In this document: piece by piece, positions 37,201 to 45,500 of the stretch
Position numbering within the stretch: the stretch's first letter is position 1
Layout of the letters: each line of letters begins with the position of its first letter
NCBI GenBank assembly: GCA_963978905.1
Contig: OZ022257.1
Location: 23,389,274 to 23,453,273 of the forward strand
Direction: 5' to 3'
Source of the DNA: Trichostrongylus colubriformis
Taxonomy: Eukaryota; Nematoda; Chromadorea; Rhabditida; Trichostrongylidae
Length of the DNA: 64,000 nt
Made by a program: the position numbers and the translations under genes
Notes under the pieces: generated by a model
Told to the model about the DNA's origin: nothing
Seen by the model: only the letters and a program-made list of their open reading frames with translations
Databases searched by the model: none

Positions 37201-40200
37201 CTCATGTAAGTACATACGTACAATATATGTGCAAAATCAACTTTTATTCTACCAGGGAACCGTTATCTCCAGTATTTTTGCGTACTAAGCGAATGATTGG
37301 TTTGGACCTGCCAACGCTCATAGCAGGGGAACTAGGCGTTTTCCTGCAAAGTACCTGTGATATTCATGCTCAGGAGGTCGAACTACCCTAGCTGACAAGT
37401 TTTCAGCCTAATCGCGATTTGGAACCAAATTCGGAAAATTGGACGACCAGTAGTACTGCTACTGCCATAGTAAAGAGCACTAAACGAAAGGAGCTTGCCC
37501 GATATAAGGAAATATTTGCTATCTTTTGCCTTCGCATGGTGTTGCTAGGTGCAGTTCACTTGGAATGCGTTGTTCTTGCACATGCTCCATTGCATTTAAT
37601 CGAGGCTGTAAGCTGTTCGTCTGTACAAGAAGTGCAGTGACTGTGTGCCCATGTTCATTCTACTGTCTTGAGTTTGGGTAAAAATCTCGATATGGATAGT
37701 ATTCTGTACCTAGGGCCAACAGGGTCCCCCGAGCACGAATATCACACTAGCTTCGCACGAAAACGCTTGGCACGCGTGCTAGGGCGCCGAAGGGTCTGAA
37801 CACTTTACCCACTAAAAGCTTGCGAAGAGGTCACTTTCGTGCACCAGCGACGAAAATTGCAGTCATTTTGCATGTGCGCAAACAATATAGCCCTGGACAA
37901 AGAAAATTAAGAAAATGCAAAAGCGAAAACGTCGAGGGGGCTTGGACCACAAGCACACCCACCACCGTGCCAATGCCAATCTATGCCATTATCCATTCGG
38001 CCATCCAACCGCTGCAAGCACCTAACCTGTGCATCCCCTATCAGCTTTCTTTGCTTCGTTTAGCAATTACCATAAGTGATTCTACATTTTTGAACGAGAT
38101 CGCAGTGGTTTCGGCGTAGGTTTGAAGTCTTCTGATATGCACATACTGAACGCCGCAGCTGGAAAGCATTGCAGCAAACTGGTCAAAATTGTTTCTTTCT
38201 GAGCAACTTTTGTCAGTCATTTTCTGGGCCCCCCAAAACCACTTAGCCGAATTTGAAACCGGTTTTTTGCTTCATGTATGTGACCCTATAAAATGCAAAA
38301 AACCGTTTTGAAAAGCCCACCATGACCTGATGGGACTTCTTTGTAAGAGTAACTCAAAAAGTATGTTGTGTAGCATATGAGTGAAATTTATGAAGCTCTC
38401 TTTGGTTTTTATCAGATTACTGGACTGCTCGATTTCGGAGACGTGCACAAGTCTTTCAGAATCATTGACATCGCATCAACGGTGCTCTATCTGCACTTGT
38501 CGGACAAACGGAACCAGGGGTAAGTAGTGGTTGAGCTCCTTTCATTGCACGCATTTGTGCTACTCGAAACGGGTGTGTGTCACTGAACAAAGAGTTTGTG
38601 GTCGCGTGTGGCACGCGATGTCATGGGTGTGAATCATGGACACCGTGTTTGTTGGGTCTCAAAGCGATTACGCTTTAATACGCCATACAACACCATAATC
38701 GGTCTAGGTCCTAACTAGTACCGTACCCCAAACTCGCACCCCCGTCGCACGCTAGTCTCAGCGGCGTGAATTTTCCGTACTAGTGACCCAGACCCTTCAA
38801 AATCAGACTGTTTATGCCATATATACTAATTACTGATAATACTTACCATAATATGTCTACAGATCAGATTTACGATTGAGCTATAAATCAGGTCTACTGT
38901 TAGCTTTGGGAAACTCTGGGAACTTCTCACAGTCTTCTGACGAAGACTTTTACATCCCCGAAAGACAACTCCAGCAATAAGGATGCATTTATGTTTCAAT
39001 CATTCTAGGTGTTTGGTGTTCGGTTGCGTTGATAATGCCGCGTTTCTAGTGTGAAGGCGCTTGCGAATGGTGTTCTCAAAGGTTACAGTCGAGTTCGAGA
39101 TACTCCTGACTGCACTCATCTGATCACAGCGATGAAGGCTAGGCTTTCATGTTCTCTCATTTACGGATTAAGGTACGTTTTCCTTTTTTTCTCCCGTTTT
39201 CCTACTGTACGCCATTTCAGTAATGCAAAAGTGCAACGCCCCTGATGTTTTCAAGCAAACTTTGATTTGCTCTTTGCTTTCCATAATCTTTGGCTGCCCT
39301 ATCTATCTCGCGCGCCACACGGCACTGACGATGACCGGTATAAGATAATATTAGAGGAGCTACTGAACGATGTGGTGTAGCAAAGATAGCGTGTAATTTT
39401 GTGGAACTAACACTTACATACACATCTATTAGTCACATCCATGAGTCAGTAAAATCGGAGTTCTGTGACCGTATTCCTCACGGTGAGGCCCACTATCCGT
39501 TTCCAGGGCTCTGCGCATATTATGATAGATGACTGAGCCGACCATGACTTATTGAAAAACAAGCAATCGTTTTCATTTATTCGATTACCCACTTTTGCCC
39601 ACTCAGAAGACAACGCTCCTCCTAAAACCCGACATATTTGCAAGTCTTCCCAGCGTACCCACACCTATGTATGTACTGCGACGTCATCACACAGCAGAAT
39701 GACTTCGAGAATACTGAAGAGATGTTTGTATAAGTGGGAGGTGTTTTTTCTACAATGACATGGTCTTACATAGATACTCCAACACCAATCAGTTTCTATC
39801 TACTTGAAGGAATCGTCCATAGAAAAATGAGTCTTTCTGCCACTCATATAATCACGTTGTATTATATCATAAGGGCCGCATGCAAAGTTTTACGCGAAAA
39901 AGTGAGAATTCGGCTAAGAGACAGCTCGGCCTTCGGCCTTTTGGCCGGGTGGGGGGAGCAAGAAAACCCCGTTTCTTCATCCACCGTGGTTAGGAACGGA
40001 GAGCTGGGCGGTTTACGTAACTTTCTGTTCCTACAATGCGTCACCGACAGCGGCGGACGACAGGGTGAGCACTTGCTCGGAGGCCCCTCCCACCCAGCCA
40101 AGTTTTTTTGGTGCTGTATCTTAGCCGAATTATCACTTTTTCGCGTGGAACTTTGCATGCGGCCAATATCAGGCAAATACAACATAATACATGGGTAACA

Positions 40201-40989
40201 GAAAAACTCATTTTTCCGTGGATGATTCTTTCAAAGCGGCTGCTTTGCTCCATCGACTCCATCATCGTAAGCACTCGTATGCGGAGGACAAACTGGCAAC
40301 ATAATGACACACCAACCGACAGACAAACAAACAGGCACACAAGGTTACAGGTCATTTTATGGAGGGATAGGTTGTTGGTGGCTTTCCTTAAGTTCCATTA
40401 CCCATGCTCCAGTCAACATTTGCAATCTTTTTCAATTTTATCGTGTTATTATGATGGCCGGAAGAGATGTAGGGACAGATGGCGCGCCCTCCCGCTCTCA
40501 TGGATGGGAATCAAACCCCGCATTTATGCCCGCTTGGGCCAACCAAGCCTTCCACCCTCCGAGAGCGGTGAAATGGTACCAGACTCGTTTGGCAGGACTT
40601 GTTAGGATAAAAGCAGTGATATGCACATCGGTTGGCCTATGCATATCATTGTTTAGGCCAAATCGCACTTGCCAGCACGATTCCGAATGGAACTAGATTG
40701 CGCGGTGCACCTCAACAAAACATGGATTAACGCTGAAAACTTCTACCTGCTTTCGTTCTGACGGCAGCGTGGTTTGCAGAATAATTCTACGCTTTTTTTA
40801 GAACGGCTCGAATAAACTTACGTGGTGGAAATGTTGAATACGTGCTGCGAACGCAGTCGAATGGTTGGAAAGTACTGCAGGTGTGCTTCAGCCATGAACC
40901 ATTCTCAAGCCACCCTCCACCTTTTGTTTTTATAGGAACTGAACGATGGAATCGATCGAGTGGAGGACAGTCCAGATGAAGGCCACTAA
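22214..40989 (+). CDS. Hydroxylysine kinase-like protein (APH fold)
   Basis: This resembles HYKK/AGPHD1, which phosphorylates 5-hydroxylysine in lysine catabolism. Exons: 22214-22310, 22376-22516, 24901-25011, 25076-~25207, 25276-25449, 27177-27241, 38416-38519, 39050-39172, 40802-40880 and 40936-40989 (TAA). All joins keep phase; only the exon 4 donor is unresolved. Seen in order: N-terminal YGINQ, then [11 protein letters not shown] (family SYDDQNF-like), ILKVSNP for the ATP-binding lysine, [12 protein letters not shown], the catalytic loop HSDINETNV (the family usually has HGD), LLDFGD for Mg binding, and a C-terminal WKVLQ segment. Total length is about 335 residues, near the family norm. 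Intron 6 spans 11.2 kb and is full of transposons. It follows the unknown gene on the same strand and converges with the MLT-10-like gene. The fold is secure; the exact substrate is inferred. Confidence 0.8.
23250..24131 (-). mobile_element. mariner-family transposon with internal deletion
   Basis: Ends read TCAGGTTGTCCCA on the left and, from the right, TTAGGTTGTCCCA, each flanked by TA. The minus strand shows a mariner N-terminal HTH region ([15 protein letters not shown], then RSG) from 23987, followed abruptly by the [14 protein letters not shown] region and, in another frame, a [15 protein letters not shown] segment near 23530. The middle of the transposase is missing, so the copy is dead. 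It lies in intron 2 of the kinase gene. A truncated relative is at 47375-47877. Confidence 0.85.
25560..26000. repeat. Dispersed repeat, copy 1
   Basis: Two blocks here recur at 34610-35115: a CAGTGTAACAGCGAAGAAAG-like block, and a CTGCAGAACAACACGCCG block followed by a GCGGAATCGTGATA segment. The second block also occurs inverted at about 50400-50520. No coding function recognised. It lies in intron 5 of the kinase gene. Confidence 0.6.
26086..26694 (+). mobile_element. TIR DNA element, GGGGGTGC family (copy 2, degraded)
   Basis: The left end reads AGGGGGTGCCTGG and the right end TTTGGTAACCCTGTA. The internal sequence is collinear with 30252-30994, including GAATTCAAGAGCATACCTC and CATGATGTGTCACC segments. 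Ends are eroded and the limits approximate. Confidence 0.55.
27750..27887. repeat. Left part of a dispersed GC-rich repeat split by the foldback element
   Basis: It starts CTTTGCGACGTCGCACTCG and matches 53153-53280. The match resumes at 29265 after the foldback insertion, and ends at about 29520. Confidence 0.75.
27888..29264. mobile_element. 1377-bp foldback element with eight internal hairpins
   Basis: The whole element is one imperfect palindrome with arms of about 690 bases meeting near 28577. Ends read TTGGGTTGAGGAATAAG and CTTATTCCTCAACCCAA, flanked by TA at 27886-27887 and 29265-29266, which is Tc1/mariner-type behaviour. Each arm carries four short hairpins of the type TAGAGC-loop-GCTCTA, at about 27980, 28153, 28320 and 28469, mirrored at 28667, 28816, 28981 and 29154. 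A related unoccupied site is present at 53279-53280. No transposase is encoded. It lies in the large intron of the kinase gene. Confidence 0.9.
29265..29520. repeat. Right part of the interrupted GC-rich repeat
   Basis: It continues the match to 53281-53480, sharing AAGAAATAATTAATT and CGCAATCACAC segments, then a GCGCGAAA-type GC-rich stretch. Confidence 0.7.
29717..30090 (-). pseudogene. LINE reverse transcriptase fragment (Jockey/CR1-like)
   Basis: A 118-codon open frame on the minus strand reads [10 protein letters not shown], then [17 protein letters not shown] and FADDIKIY. These are the middle RT motifs, including the FADD catalytic box near the 3' end of the fragment. Neither the endonuclease nor the C-terminal part is present, so this is a remnant. 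The SG-PQG and FADD forms fit Jockey/CR1-type non-LTR elements better than the RTE element nearby. Confidence 0.8.
30252..30994 (+). mobile_element. TIR DNA element, GGGGGTGC family (copy 3)
   Basis: Left end CAGGGGGTGCCAATG and right end TTGCACCCCCT form inverted repeats of about 30 bases, which continue inward as a TAATTTTT/AAAATTA block, with TA on both flanks. No transposase is encoded. Related copies are at 19703-20707 (inverted) and 26086-26694. Confidence 0.7.
31378..34153 (-). pseudogene. RTE endonuclease-reverse transcriptase, frameshifted
   Basis: A single original ORF is now spread over several frames. From the 5' end: 34153-33890 carries the endonuclease N terminus; 33724-33335 carries [16 protein letters not shown] and [11 protein letters not shown] from the endonuclease C terminus; 33331-32560 carries the linker and a GPDGVP motif; 32593-31910 carries RT with [30 protein letters not shown] and [10 protein letters not shown] (YADD at about 32143-32132); and 31810-31355 carries the YGSECW and RWYGHVLGR tail. 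The endonuclease centre between 33890 and 33724 seems deleted, and several frameshifts are present, so it is inactive. Confidence 0.88.
34249..34320 (-). other. tRNA-like head of the RTE element
   Basis: On the minus strand a GATAGCCGGGTGGCTAAG start contains an A-box-like TGGCTAAGAGAGTGG (34297-34310), and GGATTCGATCCC (34257-34268) matches the B box. These are the two internal pol III promoter elements of tRNA genes, resembling tRNA-Ser or Leu. There is no clean cloverleaf, so I do not call a tRNA gene. Confidence 0.5.
34610..35115. repeat. Dispersed repeat, copy 2
   Basis: It matches 25560-26000 in its first half. At 35055-35115 a CTGTCACCGC...CAACAAAAAG block also matches 27600-27665. 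Confidence 0.6.
35344..36920 (-). mobile_element. Tc3-like transposon with ~210-bp terminal inverted repeats
   Basis: The outer ends both begin GTGCGTTTCACTACTATACG. The inverted repeats run to about 35555 and from about 36711, with roughly 90 percent identity by eye. Each repeat contains a second, internal copy of the end motif (CGTTTCACGCTATACGTCC) 175 bases in, at 35522 and mirrored near 36740. Tc3 is known for long TIRs with two transposase binding sites, and this layout fits. It lies in the kinase gene's large intron. Confidence 0.9.
35600..36635 (-). pseudogene. Tc3-like transposase, frameshifted
   Basis: Translation starts at 36635 ([18 protein letters not shown]) and runs in one frame to 36195, covering two helix-turn-helix domains ([11 protein letters not shown] and a SASKSTLWR region). 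After a break it resumes at 36010-35720, with [13 protein letters not shown] and [16 protein letters not shown]. The Asp of QDN and the Glu of PMEN are separated by 34 residues, the D34E arrangement of Tc1/Tc3 enzymes. A further frame change near 35740 moves the last ~45 residues into another frame. At least two frameshifts make it inactive. Confidence 0.88.
37024..38331. mobile_element. Non-autonomous element with ~125-bp inverted repeats
   Basis: The left arm starts ATCAGGTCATGGT and includes TGCATTTTATAGGGTCACAT. The right arm, 38215-38331, is its reverse complement and ends ACCATGACCTGAT. The arms enclose about 1.07 kb with no coding signal. I could not read a convincing target duplication. 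It ends 85 bases before exon 7 of the kinase gene. Confidence 0.7.
39808..40230. mobile_element. 423-bp foldback MITE, TTAA family (copy 2)
   Basis: Same structure and same length as 10508-10930, with ends AGGAATCGTCCAT and ATGATTCTT. The flanks are TTGA and TCAA, an eroded TTAA. It lies in intron 8 of the kinase gene. Confidence 0.8.
40492..40568 (-). other. tRNA-like sequence with 8-bp terminal stem
   Basis: On the minus strand CCGCTCTC at the 5' end pairs perfectly with GAGAGCGG at the 3' end. Inside are an A-box-like TTGGTTGGCCCAAGCGGG and a B-box-like GGGTTTGATTCCC. The internal arms do not give a clear anticodon loop, so this is more likely a tRNA-derived repeat head than a tRNA gene. 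Confidence 0.35.
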
Positions 40990-41166
40990 ATCCACATGGA
41001 CGATGTAAAAGGCGACATTTAAGCCCGCGAATCCCATAAGTAACTTAGCAGCCTCGGAACAACCTCGGAGTTTCTTAGCTGTTCACCATCCATTAGTTGT
41101 CATACTCACGTAGATTTTGTCTACGTCAATTGATAAAGAAGATTCATTCGCATTTTGTTTTTTTAT

Positions 41167-41172
41167 AATAAA
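41167..41172 (+). promoter_or_regulatory. Polyadenylation signal AATAAA of the kinase gene
   Basis: A canonical AATAAA lies 178 bases after the TAA at 40989, on the same strand, with no gene between. Confidence 0.6.
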
Positions 41173-41571
41173 TTATCGTTGACAGAACACGTTAGAGACC
41201 GACAGGTTCGTTGTACAGAGGTCGGTCTCATTAACGCTAATTGTTTCGAGAGGTTTATAGCAATGATGGGGCCATCCCATGAAAATTGCTCACCTGAGTG
41301 TTTCTGAAGAGTCTCTGTGAGGTCACTCTGCAAATTCAAGCGCATATTTTAACCTAAGTGCCAGGGGGGGGGGGACTGGGGAGGAAGGGGTTTCTTTTTC
41401 CTTGGCTTCGGTGAAAATAGCGACCATAGTGGGATCGCGTCCCTCCCCATCATTCTGATAGCACCGTTTGAGAGTCTATATTCACGTGAAGCTTGTCCCC
41501 GACTCTGCAAGTGCGACCCAATATAGCAGTAGGGCTAGTCGGGTCATACCAATTTCACTATTCTTATTTAA

Positions 41572-42122
41572 AGGCATCATTAGGGGAAAGTCGGACGAAA
41601 AGTAAAAGAAATAGTGCATATGAAAGCCGAGATGCCTAGCAATAGGACAGTGAAGAAACAGCGGATGGAATTGGCCTAAAACCCGAGAAATAGGACCCCC
41701 TTTCCACTGTTGATTCTCGAAGCGGACGACCTGTCCGTCAAGAGGGGAGTAGTCTGATCTAGTTTTCCATTGGCATGTTGCCAAGTAAACACAGGGGAAT
41801 TGTTTGGAAAGACGACAACATCTATTTCTTGAGTGAGTTTCACGCTAGAACTGCGAAAGCGCGCCGCAAAACCCCCGATCCTACCCCATCTCCTCGACCG
41901 CTCTCACTCCAATCAATCGGGAATTACGTCATCGAGAGGCGGAACCACTGAGTGGCAGAGGCGGAGCCCCTGAACGCTTCGCCGTTTTGCAGCGCTTCTA
42001 CAGCTCGGAGAGGCGCTTTTTCACCGGGATTTCGCCGCAGATAGCCTTCTTAGGCCCAGGACTACCATGTGAGTGACTTCTTCTTGGGATTTCTCCACTA
42101 TTGCCTACCCCTAATGATGTCT
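41572..42122. mobile_element. 551-bp MITE, TTAA family (copy 2)
   Basis: Ends AGGCATCATTAGGGG and CCCCTAATGATGTCT are flanked by perfect TTAA duplications (41568-41571 and 42123-42126). It is the reverse complement of 8071-8621 at equal length. It lies between the convergent 3' ends of the kinase and MLT-10-like genes. Confidence 0.85.
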
Positions 42123-42501
42123 TTAAGTGCCTTTAAAAGTCGAGTTATATCATGCTTACCACATCGTACCCGTGTTTCCTAGTGCACAATGGACAGGCGA
42201 ATAGGCAGGCTGATATAGGAACAGATTAATGGAACAAGTTACGACACTTTACACCGATGGATTCATTACGCTGACATTCACATTCTGTTTGATTCGAGAA
42301 GTCTAATGGCGTCACTGGAATATCCGTCACATACATTATTTTAAAGGCGAATCAAGAGTAAAAAAACACAAATGCTAACGCTAGTTCTTACAAAACTAGG
42401 AAAATTAAAAAAAAAATAACTTTCACAAAAATAGGAAAAAGTAACTCGTCATAACAACTGAGAAGGTGAATGGAAACCGGAAAACTCCATATAAAGCCTT
42501 A

Positions 42502-45500
42502 TTAACTGAGCCATGATGGAGAAAGCACGGCTGCGAATAAAGCACCAGGAGAAGCAATGATTGGCGAAAGAACGTACGGGGTGAGCACGAAAGCTGAGAC
42601 CGCTGGAGGAGAGAGTATCAGTGGTGAAAGGACGAATGGAGACAGAATAAGAGGTGATAGCACGTTTGGCACAATAATGAATGGTGACAAACAGAAGGGA
42701 GTCAAAATGAGAGGTGACAAGGCGACGGGATTGATAATGAAAGGTGTTAACACAAAAGGACTAAGAACGAAAGGAACAAGTGCTCCTGGTGAAAGAATGA
42801 GGGGATGGAGAGCAAGTGGAGAAAGAATAACGGGTGACAAAAGAATGGGAGAGACTATTACTGGAGAAAACAGACGAGGCGAAACTATTATTGGAACAAA
42901 TGCCCACGGTGATAAAATTACAGGACCAAAGAGTGCGGGTGAAAGTACTAACGGCACAAAAAGCAATGGAGAGAGTACAATGGGCTGTGAGGCAGTTGCT
43001 GGACTCAAAACCACCGAGATCAGTGTCAAGGGTGTCAGCACTATGTCCTTTTGTCGTTGCGCCTTGAAAGCCACTACTTCGTTAGCCAAATTCCGTATTG
43101 TGTCTTCTAACACATGAGGGATATCTGCCGTGGAGATGTTGCGAAGTCTTTCATAAGTGGTGGCATTACCATAGGGTGAGTCCGCACCATATATTAATTC
43201 TATCTGCTGAGCATCCATCACGGTATATCCAGTAGTATTCATCGCTCTCAACTAGAAAACGAAACGTCAGAAACACGTAAGAAGAACTTTCTTAGACAAA
43301 CTTTGTACTTATGAATTACAGGCATGGACCAATTGAAGCTGTCGACTTACCTGTGTTAGTGTGAGGGATCTCTGCAATTTCTCGAACACCTCGATTTTGC
43401 TACTTTCAGTGTTGCCAAACATTTCCGTTACATTTTCTTTAGTGAAGTATAGTGGTTGTCCATCTTCGTTTCGCAGCCCCTCGTCCAATTGCCGACTATC
43501 TTCCGCTTCGGTCGCATCCTATATTGAAACATTTTCTATGGAAGTGGCCTGGATTTTTGCATAAAAAGGTACCACAAGAATGCGTCTATGACACTACAAC
43601 TCTCTTCATTAGCAAGTTTGATGTTGATTCACACAATCACTAAATTTATTTTTTCCACTATAACACATCTTGCGATAACCTCAGGTGGGTTATTGCGTCC
43701 AACAATGCAAGCAAAGGTTTAAAATGGTTCATGACGGGAAAGTCGGAATAACCGCTCAAATGCTTCAATTGTGGTCCTTCTATCTGTCTTAAAAATAAGA
43801 TAATGTGAGGATGATCAGTGAAAAACAGGTGGGGACGGAACTGCGGTGCAGAAGGAGAGAAGTGTGAGCACGGTCTGCAGTTCGAGCCCTTAGCGTCCTC
43901 TCCAGCCGTAATGAGGGTACAACGAGGGAAGACCTATGTACACATAAATGAAAGATAGATAGAGATCCCAGTGTAAACACCTGTTCATTGAAAAATGTGC
44001 ATTCGAACTGCTGGTGAAAACCAGGAAAATGGGTTTTCGGCGCATAGGGTATAAAAGTTGACAGTGAAATTAAGATCTGAATCATAGTTACGTATTTCGC
44101 ATCGTTGACGATATACTTACTAACCCTCTGATGCTCCGATGTGGAATGCTCTACAGCTGTTCTTTCAATGGTAACTCCTTGAGACGCAACGCTGACCTAA
44201 CTTTTTTTATTATTTATTATTTTTCAGAGGAAATTTTTCCTGTGAAATGACATGTTTTGTTCCCATGACAGTCATTGATGGGGTCGATTTTCAGGCTGAC
44301 GAAGTGGATTGACCAAGCCTGTAATTAATTGAAACACTATCTTCCACTTCGAGAAAGATCAATAAACCATGTGTCTCGTATTTGGATCCAAACCCTTCTG
44401 GGAGCTCCATCAATTGGTGGCTTAGGGAGTCGCGGAGGAAGGAAGGTATCAGGTTGTAAGGAAAGAGGTGGGGGTAATTACGCCAAAAACCCGCGTGGCC
44501 GCCCGCGGCGAGTCCGAGTTGGATTATATCGTCTCAGGAAACCTGCACATTTAAGATGGCGATCGTATTTAAACCTAAGGTGCGACAGCGCGAGCGGTCG
44601 CGTGCGCATCGTTGCTGGGGCGCGCTAAGCGGCGCCCGTACTGGGTGTGGGTATCTCGTAGGACGTTTTGTTTGTATCTGATATCTGCATTACTCATAAA
44701 ACGTTTGTCGTATTGATTTAGCGATAACCCCTCGCTCTATTTCACAACGTATCTAATCATTTTCGCACTCTTGAATTCCACGGCTTCTGTCTGAATTCGA
44801 CCCACGTATTTTGAACACCTCCCTTCACCCAGTGCTAATATAGTTGTGAGGGCACTTCACTGTGCTCGGCGTCGCGTGCTACTTTTGTCTAGGTTTTTAG
44901 CCTAAGGCTCCCTTCAGGGGAAGTCCCTCTCCCTCTTAAAGAAGGCTCAGGTAAAAATATACCCCTGAGTGCACAAACTGATGATTGTATAACGGTTTCG
45001 ATTAAGCGCAACAGTGAGGGCCTCTCCACATCTATATTAGCACCGCTGCATCTACTTTTATGGTGCTCTAGACACGGATGGCCGATGGGAGAGTCCATAT
45101 TCATTTTGTGATTGAATATAATAAGCGCAAAACTGAGTCTTCAGAGTGTTTGATTTTTCAACAAGGAAAATCGTGAAACGTCAGTTCTTCAGACCCTTTT
45201 CGCACTATCAGGAGCTGTTCATTGGTGATCGGATGTTGAGGTATCGAAAGGAATAGAAAAATCTCCCTACATCTAGACTTTTACCGCACATGATTTAGCA
45301 AACTACATGAGGTAAAGTATAAATGATTGCTTGATTTGAGTGATTAGATCTCGGCATCTGAGTTGAAATCGCTACGGCGCCACTCCATCCCTCATTTTTC
45401 AAAACGTTTGGCGCGCCCCAGCAATGATGCACACGCGTCCGCCCGCTGTCGCACCTTGGGTTTGGGTACGATCGCCATCTTATTGTTAGATGTGCAGGTT

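Noticed and set aside
42557..43117. A 186-codon plus-strand open frame rich in Gly and basic residues.
   Set aside because: It is the exact antisense of the LSP-repeat exon of the MLT-10-like gene; the repeat keeps the opposite frame open.
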